A stretch of 64,000 nucleotides of DNA, taken from NCBI RefSeq assembly GCF_023091745.1, contig NC_068913.1:16696001-16760000 (forward strand), read 5' to 3'. The notes below the pieces were generated by a model that did not search any database, was not told the origin of the DNA, and saw only the letters and a program-made list of their open reading frames with translations. Below are positions 1 to 11,014 of this stretch, piece by piece. The position numbers and the translations under genes are program-made. The stretch's first letter is position 1. Each line of letters opens with the position of its first letter. This DNA comes from Budorcas taxicolor. Taxonomy: Eukaryota; Chordata; Mammalia; Artiodactyla; Bovidae.

Positions 1-439
1 ATCTTGGAATGTACCTTATACTTAAGTTGAGGAGTGCCTCTATTCATAGTTATTTATTGCATCTCTTTCCCTTTCCTACCATTCATATATCATATACCAT
101 GCTTTCCTCCATCCAGTTTATGGATTTTCAAATGAAAATATGAGTCTGAAAAAGCAGAGCATTTTATTACATTTCTACTTGAGCTGTTAATAAATTCACA
201 TCTCAGAAGGTAAACAATATGGGTAACTATTGATATGGATGGAGTGCTGAAGATCTAAACCTATCTGATTAAGTTCAATTAATGGAACTTTGGGGGAAAG
301 AGGATGGCAAAGCTATCTTGAAGTTTGTAATAACAAAGGAGGAGAATATGAGGCAGATTCAAATGTTAGAATGGCAGATTTCAAAACATTCAAGAAAATA
401 AAGATTTTTTAAGAAATAAAGTTTTAACTACACAATAGT

Positions 440-780
440 AGAAAACATCAATAAGATAGCAAAGGAATACATCAGAAAAAAAGTTGCCATAATGCACGTA
501 ATGGGAGACTTTAACACATCTCAGACACTCATAAATCAAGTAGGGAAAAATCATTAAGCATATGGAAGCGCTGAATAACATAAACTTCATGTGATAATAT
601 GCATATTGAACTCTACAACTAAATGACAGTGAAAACACATAACTTTCAAGCACATGGAATATTCACAAAAATTGATGTCACACATTTCAAAGACTAAATA
701 TATACAGAATATTTTCTGTGACTTTAATGCAGCAAAATTAGAAACCAACAATCTTTAAAAACAATTACCCTTATTAAGAC
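440..780 (+). repeat. Old L1 LINE fragment, ORF2 endonuclease region
   Basis: The plus strand reads as decayed L1 ORF2 endonuclease sequence. A GDFN-like codon run (gggagactttaac, about 502) is followed by text resembling the L1 stretch that encodes the end of the endonuclease domain. Stops occur in every frame, so it is dead. A purine-rich low-complexity tract (about 782-840) follows. Subfamily is not assignable by eye. Confidence 0.5.
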
Positions 781-1029
781 CAAAAAATTAAAACAATCAA
801 ACAAAAAAGAAAGAAAAGAAAAAAGAGAAGAGAAGAAAGCTCTTTATGGAGCAATTTGATACAGCTTCACTGAATAAAATGAGAGACCAGGTAACAGGAC
901 AGGTACTGTGTTCATGGATGGGACACTTGGTATTGTATAGATGTTGATTCTCTTCACCTCTGAACTTTGTACAAGTGGCTAGAGTTTAGAGTTCAGAGTA
1001 TACAAAGAGTTCCTATTAACAACAAAGAC

Positions 1030-1250
1030 AGTCCGATTAAAAAATAAGCAGAACATACAAACAGATGAATCAGAGAATATAAAAAGCAATGGCCAAAAGA
1101 ACTAACAGAAAACCAAATTCACTAGTAATCAGAAAATTTCAAATTAAAACAATTAAAGTTTTTTTTTAATCTTTTTAAACAATGACGACAAAAATCTGAT
1201 AATATCAAATAATTAGGTTGTGATAAAGTGGAAACATATTGTTGCAGCCC
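1030..1250 (+). repeat. Possible old L1 ORF2 3' fragment
   Basis: The run of text (aaaaataagcag, gatgaatcagag, then a block like the L1 codons before the Cys-rich end of ORF2) weakly resembles the 3' half of a mammalian L1 ORF2. Divergence is high and no frame is open. Confidence 0.3.
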
Positions 1251-1296
1251 CCCACCATGGGCAATTCCTTAAGATCAATTAAACCTGAATATGTGT

Positions 1297-1352
1297 CTAT
1301 GGAGTCGCACAGAGTTGGACACGACTGAAGCGACTTAGCAGCAGCAGCATGT
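1297..1352 (+). repeat. Bov-A2/Bov-tA 3' tail fragment
   Basis: The sequence reads gtcgcacagag, then ggacacgactgaagcgac, then an AGC repeat, which is the sense 3' end of Bov-A2. Only the last ~55 bp of the element are present. Confidence 0.75.
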
Positions 1353-1409
1353 ATTTTCCTTTACACAACCATACCATAACAACAGCAACGACAATAGTTG
1401 AGATAGAAC

Positions 1410-1581
1410 ACAGCCTACAGTGTTGACTTGATGAAAATACTATTCCAAGTCCTTTTCATATATAAGTTCATCTGATTCCAACAACAACTTTATGATGTAG
1501 GTACTATTGTTATTTTCATTTCTGAATGGTGAAGTTGAAGTGCAGAGGGATGAAAACCTCAGCCAACATCACACAGCTGAA
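1410..1581 (+). repeat. MIR SINE, left part (split by L1)
   Basis: It shows the MIR core order in sense: ttcatatataagttcatctgattcc, a gtaggtactattgttattttc block, a gaagttgaagtgcagaggg block and a cacacagctgaatg block. It is interrupted by an L1 3' end and resumes near 2027. Confidence 0.7.
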
Positions 1582-2026
1582 TGAGGTGGATGAAACTGGA
1601 GCCTATTTTATAGCGTGAAGTAAGCCAGAAAGAAAAACACCAATACAGTATACTAACGCATATGTATGGAATTTAGAAAGATGGTAGCGATAACCCTGTA
1701 TGCTAGGCAGCAAAAGAGACACAGATGTATAGAACAGTCTTTTGGACTCTGTGGGAGAGGGCGAGGCTGGGATGATATCGGAGAATGGCGTTGAAATATG
1801 TAAATTATCACATGTGAAACGGATCGCCAGTCCAGGTCTGATGCATGATATAGGGTGTTGGGGGCTGGTGCACTGGGATGATCCAGAAGGATGGGATGGG
1901 GAGGGAGGTGGGAGGGGCGTTCAGGATGGGGAACACATGTACACCCATGGCAGATTCATGTCAATGTATGACAAAACCAATACAATATTGTAAAGTAAAT
2001 AAAGAAATAAAACTGAAAAAAAAAAA
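1582..2026 (+). mobile_element. 5'-truncated ruminant L1, 3' end with poly(A)
   Basis: It begins within the last codons of ORF2 (gatgaaactgg...gtgaagtaagccag) and continues through the 3' UTR typical of ruminant L1 (a GGAGGTGGGAGGGG block, atggcagattcatgtcaatg, aaaccaatacaatattg), ending in an A-rich tail at 2016-2026. A second copy of the same UTR lies at 3357-3776. The 83-codon frame across it is UTR and not a gene. No clear target duplication is visible. Confidence 0.85.
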
Positions 2027-2105
2027 GAACCAGGATTGGTTTATGACTGGTTCCTGAGTCCTTGCTTCTAATCACTGGCCATGCTGCCTCTCTAGAACAC
2101 TAGTT
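2027..2105 (+). repeat. MIR SINE, right part
   Basis: Directly after the L1 poly(A), gaaccaggattgg followed by gagtccttgcttctaatcac and ctgcctctc matches the MIR 3' segment that should follow the piece ending at 1581. The L1 therefore landed inside this MIR, with a few MIR bases lost at the junction. Confidence 0.6.
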
Positions 2106-2109
2106 TGTG

Positions 2110-2215
2110 TACAAAGCTATGTGTATCAAAGTGTTTTACAACAGTGTTTAGAATGAGAAAAATTGGAAGCAACATAAACATTAACCAAGATGGTATTAGG
2201 TAAACTAAGTAGGTC
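2110..2215 (+). repeat. Possible old L1 ORF2 fragment
   Basis: The text acaacagtgtttagaa, aattggaagcaac and ataaacattaacc resembles the region of old L1 ORF2 that encodes the conserved IA.NWKQP-like stretch. The stretch 2215-2347 holds nothing recognisable. Confidence 0.35.
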
Positions 2216-2347
2216 AGAATAATGTTTTGGATTTGTAATTAATATGTATTCTATGTGGCAATAATTGGAGACTCTGTGAATGTCCTTTTTCCCAATAACC
2301 TTTGACTCCTTTGTTTTAGAAGTCATTAATAATCCTTGCTTATCACG

Positions 2348-2455
2348 CATGCATGCTAAGTCACATCAGTTGTATCTGACTCTTCGCAAACCAATGGACT
2401 GTAGCCCCCCCAGGTTCCTTTGATCATGGGATTCTCCAGGGAAGAATACTGGAGT
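2348..2455 (-). repeat. Bov-tA SINE, 3' half (split by L1)
   Basis: The minus-strand Bov-tA tail starts gcatgcatgctaagtc, then tgactcttcgc, atggactgtagcc and gggattctccaggg. It breaks inside gaatactggagt. The 14 bases at 2442-2455 recur at 3777-3790 with one mismatch, marking the L1 insertion site. Confidence 0.85.
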
Positions 2456-3356
2456 GGCAAAATGGATTAAAGATCTAAACATAAGACCAGAAACTATAAA
2501 ACTCCTAGAGGAGAACATAGGCAAAACACTCTCCAACATAAATCACAGCAGGATCCTCTATGATCCACCTCCCAGAATACTGGATATAAAAGCAAAAATA
2601 AACAAATGGGATCTAATTAAAATCAAAAGCTTCTGCACAACAAAGGAAACTATAAGTGAGGTGAAAATACTGCCTTCTGAATGGGAGAAAACAATAGCAA
2701 ATGAAGCAACTGAAAAACAACTAATCTCAAAAATATACAAGCAACATATGCAGCTCAACTCCAGAAAAATAAACGACCCAATCAAACAATGGGCCAAAGA
2801 ACTAAATAGGCATTTCTCCAAAGAAGACATACGGATGGCTAACAAACACATGAAAAGATGCTCAACATCACTCATTATCAGAGAAATGCAAATCAAGACC
2901 ACAATGAGGTACCATCTCACACCAGTCAGAATGACTGTGATCCAAAAGTCTACAAGCAATAAATGCTGGAGAGGATGTGGAGAAAAGGGAACCCTCTTAC
3001 ACTGTTGGTGGGAATGCAAACTAGTACAACCACTATGGAAAACAGTGTGGAGATTCCTTAAAAAATTGCAAATAGAACTGCCTTATGACCCAGAAATCCC
3101 ACTGTTGGGCATACACACTGAGGAAACCAGAATTGAAAGAGACACATGTACCCCAATGTTCATCGCAGCACTGTTTATAATAGCCAGGATATGGAAACAA
3201 CCTAGATGTCCATCAGCAGATGAATGGATAAGAAAGCTGTGGTACATATACACAATGGAGTATTACTCAGGCATTAAAAAGAATACATTTGTATCAGTTC
3301 TAATGAGATGGATGAAACTGGAGCTGATTATACAGAGTGAAGTAAGCCAGAAATAA
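2454..3356 (+). pseudogene. L1 ORF2 C-terminal fragment (300 codons, open)
   Basis: This is the C-terminal part of L1 ORF2p, normally an endonuclease-reverse transcriptase of over 1,200 residues that acts on L1 RNA and nicked genomic DNA. What remains is the region after the RT domain. It includes the HFSKEDI and TTMRYHLTPVRM landmarks and an intact Cys-rich motif CX3CX7HX4C (C171, C175, H183, C188), then the conserved KDTCTPMF-like and YYTMEYYS-like blocks near the end. There is no frameshift or internal stop. The nominal start is a GTG lying in the flanking SINE, so no natural start codon exists. No endonuclease or RT catalytic residues are present, so it cannot retrotranspose on its own. 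Confidence 0.92.
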
Positions 3357-3776
3357 AAACACCAATACAGTATACTGACACATATATATGGAATTTAGAA
3401 AGATGGTAATGATGACCCTGTATGCAAGACAGCAAAAGAGACACAGATGTATAGAACAGACTTTTGGACTGTGAGGGAGATGGAGAGGGTGGGATGATTT
3501 GGGAGAATGGCATTGAAACATGTATACTATCATGTAAGAAATGAAGCGCCAGTCTATGTTCAATACAGGATACAGGATGCTTGGGGCTGGTGCACGGGGA
3601 TGACCCAGAGAGATGTTATGGGGTGGAAGGTGGGAGGGGGGTTCAGGATTGGGAGCTTGTATACACCCATGGCAGATTCATGTCAATGTATGGCAAAACC
3701 AATACAGTACTGTAAAGTAAAATAAAGTACAAAGAAAATTAAAAAAAAAAAAGAAAATAACCAGAAAAGAAAAAAA
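2456..3776 (+). mobile_element. 5'-truncated L1 inserted into a Bov-tA SINE
   Basis: The insert contains the ORF2 C-terminus (to about 3356), a full ruminant L1 3' UTR (3357-3728) and an impure A-rich tail (3739-3776). It is bounded by a 14-bp target duplication, AAGAATAYTGGAGT (2442-2455 and 3777-3790). The open frame and the near-identical duplication suggest a fairly young insertion, younger than its host SINE. Confidence 0.92.
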
Positions 3777-3872
3777 AAGAATATTGGAGTCGGTAGCGCC
3801 GCCCTCCTCCAAGGGATCTTTCTGGCCCACGGATCGAACTCACATCTCCGAAGTCTCTTGCATCAGCAGGTA
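3777..3872 (-). repeat. Bov-tA SINE, tRNA-derived half (split by L1)
   Basis: It resumes with the duplicated gaatattggagt, then a diverged gccctcctccaagggatctttctgg, ggatcgaactcacatctcc and cttgcatcagcagg. This is the antisense of the tRNA-Glu-derived head and completes the SINE begun at 2348. Confidence 0.75.
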
Positions 3873-3944
3873 TATGGCCAGGTGGGTTCCAAGCACTGAC
3901 AAGGAGAAGGCAGGGAGGCAAGGGAGAAAGCACACAGGATTCTG

Positions 3945-4100
3945 AAATAGAGGAGGCCTGGATTTCACTCTCATCTCTGTCACTGACTAGTTGGGTTATT
4001 CTGAAGATTTTATTTCACTTTGAACTTCACCTAAAGATAGGAAAAAATAAGATTTGTCCCATAAGGTATGTAAAATGGGATGAGAAATTATGTAAAAGGT
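3945..4100 (-). repeat. MIR SINE, antisense
   Basis: Antisense MIR order: gcctggatttcactctcatctctgtcactgac, tagttgggttattct, ttgaacttcacctaaagatagg. About 150 bp remain. Nothing is recognised in 4100-4240. Confidence 0.55.
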
Positions 4101-4242
4101 TAAAAAACTACATCTGTATCTGCATCGATAGCAAGCCATCCGCCCATTCACCTAGCCTGCTAGAATTATCTCCTTTCTATCCATTTCTAATAGGATAGGA
4201 TGAATTTTTAGTTTTTTTATGTACTGAGTACATATACTATAG

Positions 4243-4850
4243 ATATGCAGGCACCTGATCCCATTACTTTATGGCAAATAGATGGGGGGAAAGTGGAAAC
4301 AGTGACAGACTTTATTTTCCTGGGCTTCAAAATCCCTGTGGATGGTGACTGTAACCATGAAATTAAAAGATGTTTGCTCCTTAGGAGAAAAGCTATGACA
4401 AACCTAGATTCAAAAGCAGGGATATCACTTTGCCAACAAAGGTCCATCTGGTCAAAGTTATGTACAGATGTGAGAACTGGGTCATAAAGAAGGCTGAGTG
4501 CTAAAGAATTGATGCTTTTAAACTGGTGCTGGAGAAGACTCTTTAGAGTCACTTGGACAACAAGGAGAACAAACCAGTCAGCCCTAAAGGAAATCAACCC
4601 TGAATATTCATTGGAAGGACTTATGCTGAAGCTGAAGCTCTAATAGTTTGGTCATCTGCTGTGAAGAATGAACTCATTGGGAAAGACCCTGATGCTGGGA
4701 AAGACTGAGGGCAAGAGGAGAAGTGGGTGGCAGAAGTTAGACAGCATCACCGACTCAACAGGCCTGAGTAGTAATGATTAGATGGCATCACGGTTAGATA
4801 GCAAATGGTTAGATAGCATCACCAACTCAATGGGCCTGAGTAGTAATAGA
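4243..4850 (+). mobile_element. BovB LINE, 5'-truncated 3' end
   Basis: Sense BovB ORF2 C-terminal sequence. It contains the ccattactttatggcaaatagatgg, ttcctgggcttcaaaatc, gaaattaaaagatg, tttgccaacaaaggtcc and gagaagactctttagag blocks, followed by the aagaccctgatgctgggaaag block near the 3' end. Several stops break the frame (only 4245-4487 is open). The end is rearranged: a unit with agcatcac and ggcctgagtagtaat occurs at 4742-4781 and again at 4814-4850, replacing the normal terminal sequence. Confidence 0.88.
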
Positions 4851-4889
4851 TACTTAAGTAGTAATAGACACTCTAATCCTTTAGAGTAT

Positions 4890-5035
4890 TTCCCATGTAC
4901 ATTTTATTATTGTACTTTCTAAACAATCCTCTAGGGTCACAAGTTGGGAAGTTGAGGCTCAGAGGAATCAGCTAAGTGATTAATGTCCACATCTCATGGC
5001 AGAGCCAGGAATTAGGAAGAAGGTCCTCTTTCAGT
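4890..5035 (+). repeat. MIR SINE fragment
   Basis: Sense MIR core: aacaatcctctagggtcac, gaagttgaggctcagagg and tggcagagccaggaattagg. It is well recognisable despite divergence. Confidence 0.6.
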
Positions 5036-5039
5036 GTTT

Positions 5040-6740
5040 TGTTATTATATTTTTGCTGAATTACATGGATTTCACCTAAGGTTTAGGTTTTCTTCTTACT
5101 CTACCTTCAGAAAGACCTTGTTAAACATTTAGCACAAAATAAGACTTTCAGGCACAGAATGCTGGCACGGAGGAATGATAACATGATTCTCATCAATTTA
5201 ATCATAAAAAATATAAAACAGACTCATATTGAAAGTATAAAAGAAATAATCATTGTGCCAACACATTTAATTTATGTGGAAAATATTTGCTTTGCTAATT
5301 GGCTGATTAATCACATCAAATGATTACAAGATTAAAATAATGATTTGTCAAAAAAGAGTGGCAGCTCTCAAACAGAAATAAATTGCTTCTCATTAAATTA
5401 CAATATGTATTAATTTTGCTTCTTATTAAATTACATATTAACACAACTCATTTTATTGAAAGAATGGGCTGAAATTTGCTATTTCTGTTAATATGTTTAA
5501 CTCAGCTTATGACTACAAGCTGACTAGTTTAACATGCATTTTAAATCCCCATTTTTAAATGTTTCCAAATAAATCATATATTTTACTGGCCTCCTAGCCT
5601 ATGACTACCAAGTGAGGTTTAGACTTCCTTTTTATATGCGAAGTGTTTTGGTATGAACCCTCATTGTCTGCCTGGCAGAAACTAGTCTCTTTAAGTGTTC
5701 ATCTCAACCACTAATTTCCAGAAGTTTCCCAGAGCAGTGCCCTCACAGTCCTTCATTTTTCCTGTTCTCTGGCTTGTCCTCTTGCTGCCAAGCCACCTCC
5801 TCTGGGGCAGATGACCCCCATGTAATGAACTCACTCCTCGGCCCATCTGTCTACTCCTGATCACCAATGATAATTTCAATTCCCCTGCATCCCACTGAGA
5901 CTAAACCATACTGTTACTAAGTTTACTAAAAGCTTATGAACCAGAGAAACACAGCTTAGACTGCTGCTAGAAGTCTTATGCTAAGAGCCCAGAAGCCTCC
6001 CTTTGGGTTTCCTAGCAGGTCTCTGTGTGGTGGGGCTGTCATTTCCATTATCAGCAGGAGGCTCCAGGCATTTCTATAGCTACAAATGGCAGAGTAGACC
6101 CAACGGCCTCTGATGCAGAGAAAAGCAGGCAGTCTTTTGTACCTAAGGCTCAGCTTCCTTCCTATTATAGGGTGATAGACACTGGGACTATCCATTACCT
6201 TCAAAGGAAAAAGTTCCAAACCCATGGATAAGGAACAAAGTGTCATGGCCATAGCATATTTCCCTAGTTGTGACTTATTCAACCTTAAATTAGAAGGGAC
6301 ACCAACAATCCAGGGTTGGTGGTGCTTTATCAACTCAGTCCCATTCCTTTTCCCAGTGCTTTCTGCAAAATAAAGCAAAGAGGAGCATTGTCTATCTCTT
6401 TTATTAGAGTCTCAGTTCCTGGGAGAAAGCACTTGCACAGAAATAATATACATCTTCCAATGACATAATGCATTTCAGACTTGGGGAAATTTCTGATTCT
6501 AAGAGGCCTCATTTTTACTATTAACTTCATTTCTAAACAGAATTCTGAATGCCAGTATCTCCTTTCAAGTCAATTCCCAAAAACACTGAGTAGGTACTTC
6601 TTCATGTCTGTATAACTAGAATGGCTTACCAATGAAGGATCTCTCAGGAATGAATTCCAGTATCTACTCCAGAATATTAAAATGACCTATATTCTCTTAA
6701 ATAGCTTTCCATCTTCAAATCTCTTCAGATACACTTTTTA
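5040..6740. other. No gene or recognised repeat
   Basis: AT-rich to about 5590, then somewhat richer in GC. Short frames (for example 5956-6378 on the minus strand, 140 codons) show no domain, no splice-consistent structure and no family I recognise. I see nothing supportable here. Confidence 0.5.
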
Positions 6741-6745
6741 TTTAG

Positions 6746-7204
6746 GTTCAGTTCAGTTCAGTCGCTCAATCGTGTCCGACTCTTTGCGACCCCATGAATC
6801 GCAGCACACCAGGCCTCCCTGTCCATCACCAACTCCCGGAGTTCACTCAGACTCATGTCCATCGAGACAGTGATGCCATCCGGTCATCTCATCCTCTGTC
6901 GTCCCCTTCTCCTCCTGCCCCCAATCCCTCCCAGCATCAGAGTCTTTTCCAGTGAGTCAACTCTTCTCATGAGGTGGCCAAAAGTACTGGAGTTTCAGCT
7001 TCAGCATCATTCCCTCCAAAGAAATCCCAGGGTTGATCTCCTTCAGAATGGACTGGTTGGATCTCCTTGCAGTCCAAGGGACTCTCAAGAGTCTTCTCCA
7101 ACACCACAGTTCAAAAGCATCAATTCTTCGATGCTCAGCTTTCTTCACAGTCCAACTCTCACACCCATACATGACCACTGGAAAAACCATAGCCTTGACT
7201 AGAT
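6746..7204 (-). mobile_element. BovB LINE 3' end, antisense
   Basis: It starts with the reversed CTGAA-repeat tail (ttcagttcagttcagtcgctc), then antisense BovB 3' UTR and the C-terminal codons of ORF2, ending in ccatagccttgactagat where the copy is 5'-truncated. The minus-strand frame 6957-7190 is ORF2 C-terminal sequence (VFPVVMYGCESWTVKKAEHRRIDAFELW-like region). The plus-strand frames across it are antisense shadows. Confidence 0.93.
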
Positions 7205-7341
7205 AGATAGGTCATTTCAGCCATTGTTTCAATGCTGCTACTTTAAATGTTTGCAAAATTCATTCAATAACTGTTTCAAATGAGGTGGAAATCCTTTTGT
7301 GCTATCAAGAAAATAATTAAGGCCACATGGGTCAGCTTTTT

Positions 7342-7520
7342 TTTAAAAATTGGAGTATAGTTAATTTACAATGTTGTGTGAATGTCAGCAAAGTGTACAG
7401 CAAAGTGATTCAGTTATAGTGTATATATATTCTTTTTTTAATATTCTTTTCCATTATAGTTTATTACAAGATACTGAATATACAAGACCTTGGTGCTATA
7501 CTGTAGGACCTTGTTGTTTA
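7342..7520 (-). mobile_element. L1 3' UTR fragment, antisense, with TSD
   Basis: Antisense L1 3' UTR of cetartiodactyl type: aattggagtatagttaatttac, gcaaagtgattcagttata, attatagtttattacaagat and taggaccttgttgttta. It is flanked by a direct repeat GGGTCAGCTTTTT (7329-7341 and 7521-7533). The left T-run is the reversed poly(A). Confidence 0.85.
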
Positions 7521-7533
7521 GGGTCAGCTTTTT

Positions 7534-8410
7534 AAATACAAAGAAATATCAACTATCCTTTTGATAGGTTAAAGTAGGAATGGAGAACACATAACTTTAT
7601 CAGATATAAATAAAACAGACTCCAGGTCTATATTGTGGGGGAAGAAGAGAAGAGAAATCAATGAGAAATAAAGTGAAAGTAAGGAGAAGGAAAAAAGCAA
7701 AAGGTAGTGATATTATTAAATAGAGATTAAAGCATAAGGTGGGAGAAAATACACACACACGCATACCCTGTACATTAAAACATGTCACATAACCAAGACT
7801 GCTACGGTTGTAAAAGGAGATAGGAAGGAGGATACGTTGAGATAAACGAATAGAAACAGGAGCTTATGGATGATGGGGATCTTGTTTCCTAGTATGTGTC
7901 CTCTAAAGACTTAGAGGTCCCTCACAAACAAAACAAAAAAGCAAATCATATGCACAAATAAGAACAATAGCTATAAGAATTTAAATCACAATTGATTATG
8001 ACCCCAGATCCTCAAACCAGTACTCATTCTATTTACAAAAAAAGTCTTTAAATCTAAAATTGTATTTCTAAACCTATATTTTAGGCCTCTTTCTCCTCAG
8101 TAAAAATTGATACGATTTTGCAATATCCTACAAAGGAAATTACTCTTTTCTCCAGAGAGTTAATCTGCTTATTTGGGGAACCCAAATTAGGTATTCTACA
8201 GCCACTTTAATATTTTTAGCACAGAGGCTGAACATTTTCTAAACTTCAACTTTCTCTCTCTAAGTAGTTCTGCACTTAAACCATTAAAACAAAATAGACT
8301 TCAGAATCTGACAAAGCCAGACTGAAATCTGATGTTCATTTATTAGGAATAAGAACTTACACATTTTTAACCTAAGATTTTTGTCTGTTTGGTTGGTTTG
8401 GTTTGGTTTT
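7534..8410. other. No gene or recognised repeat
   Basis: AT-rich sequence with a short CA run near 7751. No supportable feature. Confidence 0.4.
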
Positions 8411-8414
8411 GCTC

Positions 8415-8495
8415 TTGTTTTGTAAATGGGAATGATGTAAAGATTAAATGAGATAATGTATATAAACTGCCCAGCCTAGCACAGGATGTGTCTTT
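8415..8495 (-). repeat. MIR SINE fragment, antisense
   Basis: Antisense MIR: gtaaatgggaatgatgtaaagattaaatgagataatg followed by cccagcctagcacagg. Short and diverged. Confidence 0.5.
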
Positions 8496-8589
8496 ATTAT
8501 GATCCTTTGTTCTTTGCCGCCCACATGAGATGCTATTTAATTCATGGGGCCCTTTAAGAAGCAAATTATCATTCAGTGTTAAGGACTCC

Positions 8590-8830
8590 ACATCCTGTTA
8601 CAGTAACAGTTACTCACACTTGTACTGCTCTCCTGTGTGTGAAAACCTGTTCTAAGTGTTCATTTAATTCTCACAGCATACTATGGGGCAGACATTATGA
8701 TCCCTGTTTTATAGATGATGAAACCCAGCGAGAAAGGTTAAACAACTTGCCAAGACCCTGTAGAGTAGCAAGAATGGGGGGCTAGAATTCCAACTCAACT
8801 GCCTAGATTCAGAATCTGTGTTCTCATTTT
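8590..8830 (+). repeat. MIR SINE, nearly full length
   Basis: Sense MIR: tgttctaagtgttcatttaattctcacagc, gatccctgttttatagatgatgaaac, gttaaacaacttgcc, ggctagaattccaactc. It preserves most of the core and 3' domain. The 69-codon frame here is not a gene. Confidence 0.7.
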
Positions 8831-9234
8831 ACAAGCAAAATGCACAAGACCTAGTCCAAAGGGCTTACCATCTGCTGCTGATCTTAATGCATTCTTGAAA
8901 AATAAAGCTAGAAAGTTTATAGAATGCATTTTCCAAAAACTTGCCTTGATTCAATACAAAGGACATTATTTGATCTCTGCATATGAGGACATATCTTGAA
9001 GAAATAGAGTTTTAAATATAGGAAGCCTGATATTTTACAGGACTTACCTTTATCCTTTCAAATCTTTGGAAATGCGTAGGAGGCTCTGTTGTGGGATAAT
9101 ATTATACAAACTAAAGAGTAGTTATAGGATTCTGTGCCCATGATTTTGAGCAAAAAATTATACACTGAAGTAGCCTAGGAAGTTAAGCAAGGCTGCAGAA
9201 ATGAGCACCAGAGAGAATTCTCCTCTTCATTCCT

Positions 9235-9400
9235 TCATCTGATCAAATTTTTATATACCTCATTTACTCATCCCATAAGTATGTACTGGTTGCCTATGCT
9301 GATGCAATGAGCCAGGGAGAGATACATCTTCTGATAGAATTTCCATTCTAGTTAGAAAAGACAGACAGTAATCAAGGATACAGTGTTGAGTTATATGTTA
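9235..9400 (+). repeat. Possible L2 LINE fragment
   Basis: catttactcatcccataagtatgtactggttgcc, then tagaatttccattctagttag and agacagacagtaatcaag, fits the L2 3' region that commonly reads 'tactgagtgcc...aaggagctcacagtctagt'. Low identity. Confidence 0.35.
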
Positions 9401-10440
9401 AAGTTTCCATCTTTTTAAAATACCATACATTTACCCTCCTCTCCCGTCTGTTCTCTTATGGTACCACGGATACTGATTTTCCTCCACACAGACATGACAA
9501 AGTAGAAACAAGACAGAAAGAAATCCCTGACCTACAAGCTAGATGAAGATTCTTAGATGTTCCTCCAAGAAACCAGATAATCTGGGGGATAGAGAATGAG
9601 AAAATTCAAGGGCTACTCAGATGAGAGAGGGTAGAGAGGACCTGGAAATGAGAGCAGGAAGGAAAAGCTTTGGTCATGAGATCCTTGTAGCATGGAAGAA
9701 AAATCATAGAGGATATGTAAATCGGTGTAAAATTCTTCACAACATGTACATAGAGCCCTGTATGCCTGGTGCATAGTAGGAAAGGCATAGAGTAGGAATG
9801 CAATAATCATTAGCTACTCTAATTGCTGTCCTTTAAATTATTTTTATATTTGGTTATGACCAGGCCCTTTACCACCAGCAACCCAGATTCTCCTCCATAG
9901 GTGATTCTAGACTGCAGCTACATGCCCCTAGGCCTCTCAGCTGTCTCTTCCTGTCTTTGTCTTGCCCACTACACTCCTGGTACTCACTCCTGGAAGCTTC
10001 TAGAATAACCAGCCAAGTGCTTGCCATTTTATCTCCTTTCATGGATGCAGTGAGGCCCTCCGGAACTGTCTTTGTCCTGCTGCCACTAGAGCTGTGGGTC
10101 TCTTCTCATCCCATGAATGGTCTATGCTTATGTCCACACAAAAGTAGATAGCACATCTTCACTCAGCAATGAGAAGCCCTCATTTTAATACTTTGTCTTC
10201 ACAAATTTAAATCTACTCACATAAATTCAACTTATATATAGTAGGCACAAAACCCACCACAGTGATAAAGACTGCTCAATTCATAATTCTGAGCTATATA
10301 AGTACAACCCAAAATAAGAACTGACATTGTAGGCACTGCCTTTATCCTTCATGACAGCATTTGGGGTCTTTTTTCTGGGTCTCTGGGGAAGACCAAGCAG
10401 AGCCCAGGAAGAAATAGTCTAATGCCTTGATTATTATCTA
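9400..10440. other. No gene or recognised repeat
   Basis: Mixed sequence with short frames only. A weak MIR/L2-like run (gcctggtgcatagtagg) lies near 9760. Nothing else is supportable. Confidence 0.4.
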
Positions 10441-10446
10441 AGTGGC

Positions 10447-10858
10447 TGTTATGGGCTGATCGCATCCCCTTCTCTCAATTCATATACTGAAGCCCAAACT
10501 CTTAGCACCTCAGAATGTGACTGTATTTAGAGAGAGGACCTATGAAGAGGTGATTAAATTAAAGTAGGCATTAAAGTGGGCCCTGATCCAATCTGAGTGG
10601 TGTCCTTAGAAGATGAGAAGATTTGAACACAGAAAGACACAGCAGGGGTGTGTATGCACAGAGAAAAGACCAAAGGAGAACACAGCAATGAAGAACCTAT
10701 CTGCAAGCCAAGAAAGGAGGTCTCAGGAGAACTCAAACCTGCCAACACCTTGATTTTGGACTTCTCGCCTCCAGAATTGTGAGAAAATAAACCTCAGTTG
10801 TTTAAGCCATCCAGTCTGTGGTACTTCGTTATAGCAGCCCTAGCAAATTAATATAATA
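10447..10858 (+). repeat. Solo LTR, MaLR (MLT1-like)
   Basis: The order of blocks matches an old MaLR LTR in sense: tgttatgggctg at the left edge, aattcatatactgaagccc, gtgactgtatttagag, gggccctgatccaatctg, cttggatt-type text (ccttgattttggacttctc), ccagaattgtgagaaaataaac with a polyadenylation signal near 10786, and gttataGCAGCCCTAGC near the end. No partner LTR or coding interior is seen, so it is a solo LTR of an ancient endogenous retrovirus-like element. Confidence 0.65.
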
Positions 10859-11014
10859 GGTTAGTGAGCGAGTTGGATCAATGCTGACAAGACCTATTGG
10901 TAAGAAGTGGGTATGTAGAATTTTCTGGAAAAGTCATTCAGAAAGGAAGCATTGTACAGAAAAGCTAAGGAAAATGTTGGCAGACCAGAACTCAAGGGAC
11001 AGGTCTTCCAACTG

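Noticed and set aside
2558..3019. 153-codon minus-strand frame
   Set aside because: Antisense shadow of L1 ORF2.
2454..3356. 300-codon frame as a functional host gene
   Set aside because: It is L1 ORF2 C-terminus, with a GTG start inside the flanking SINE and no natural promoter or start.
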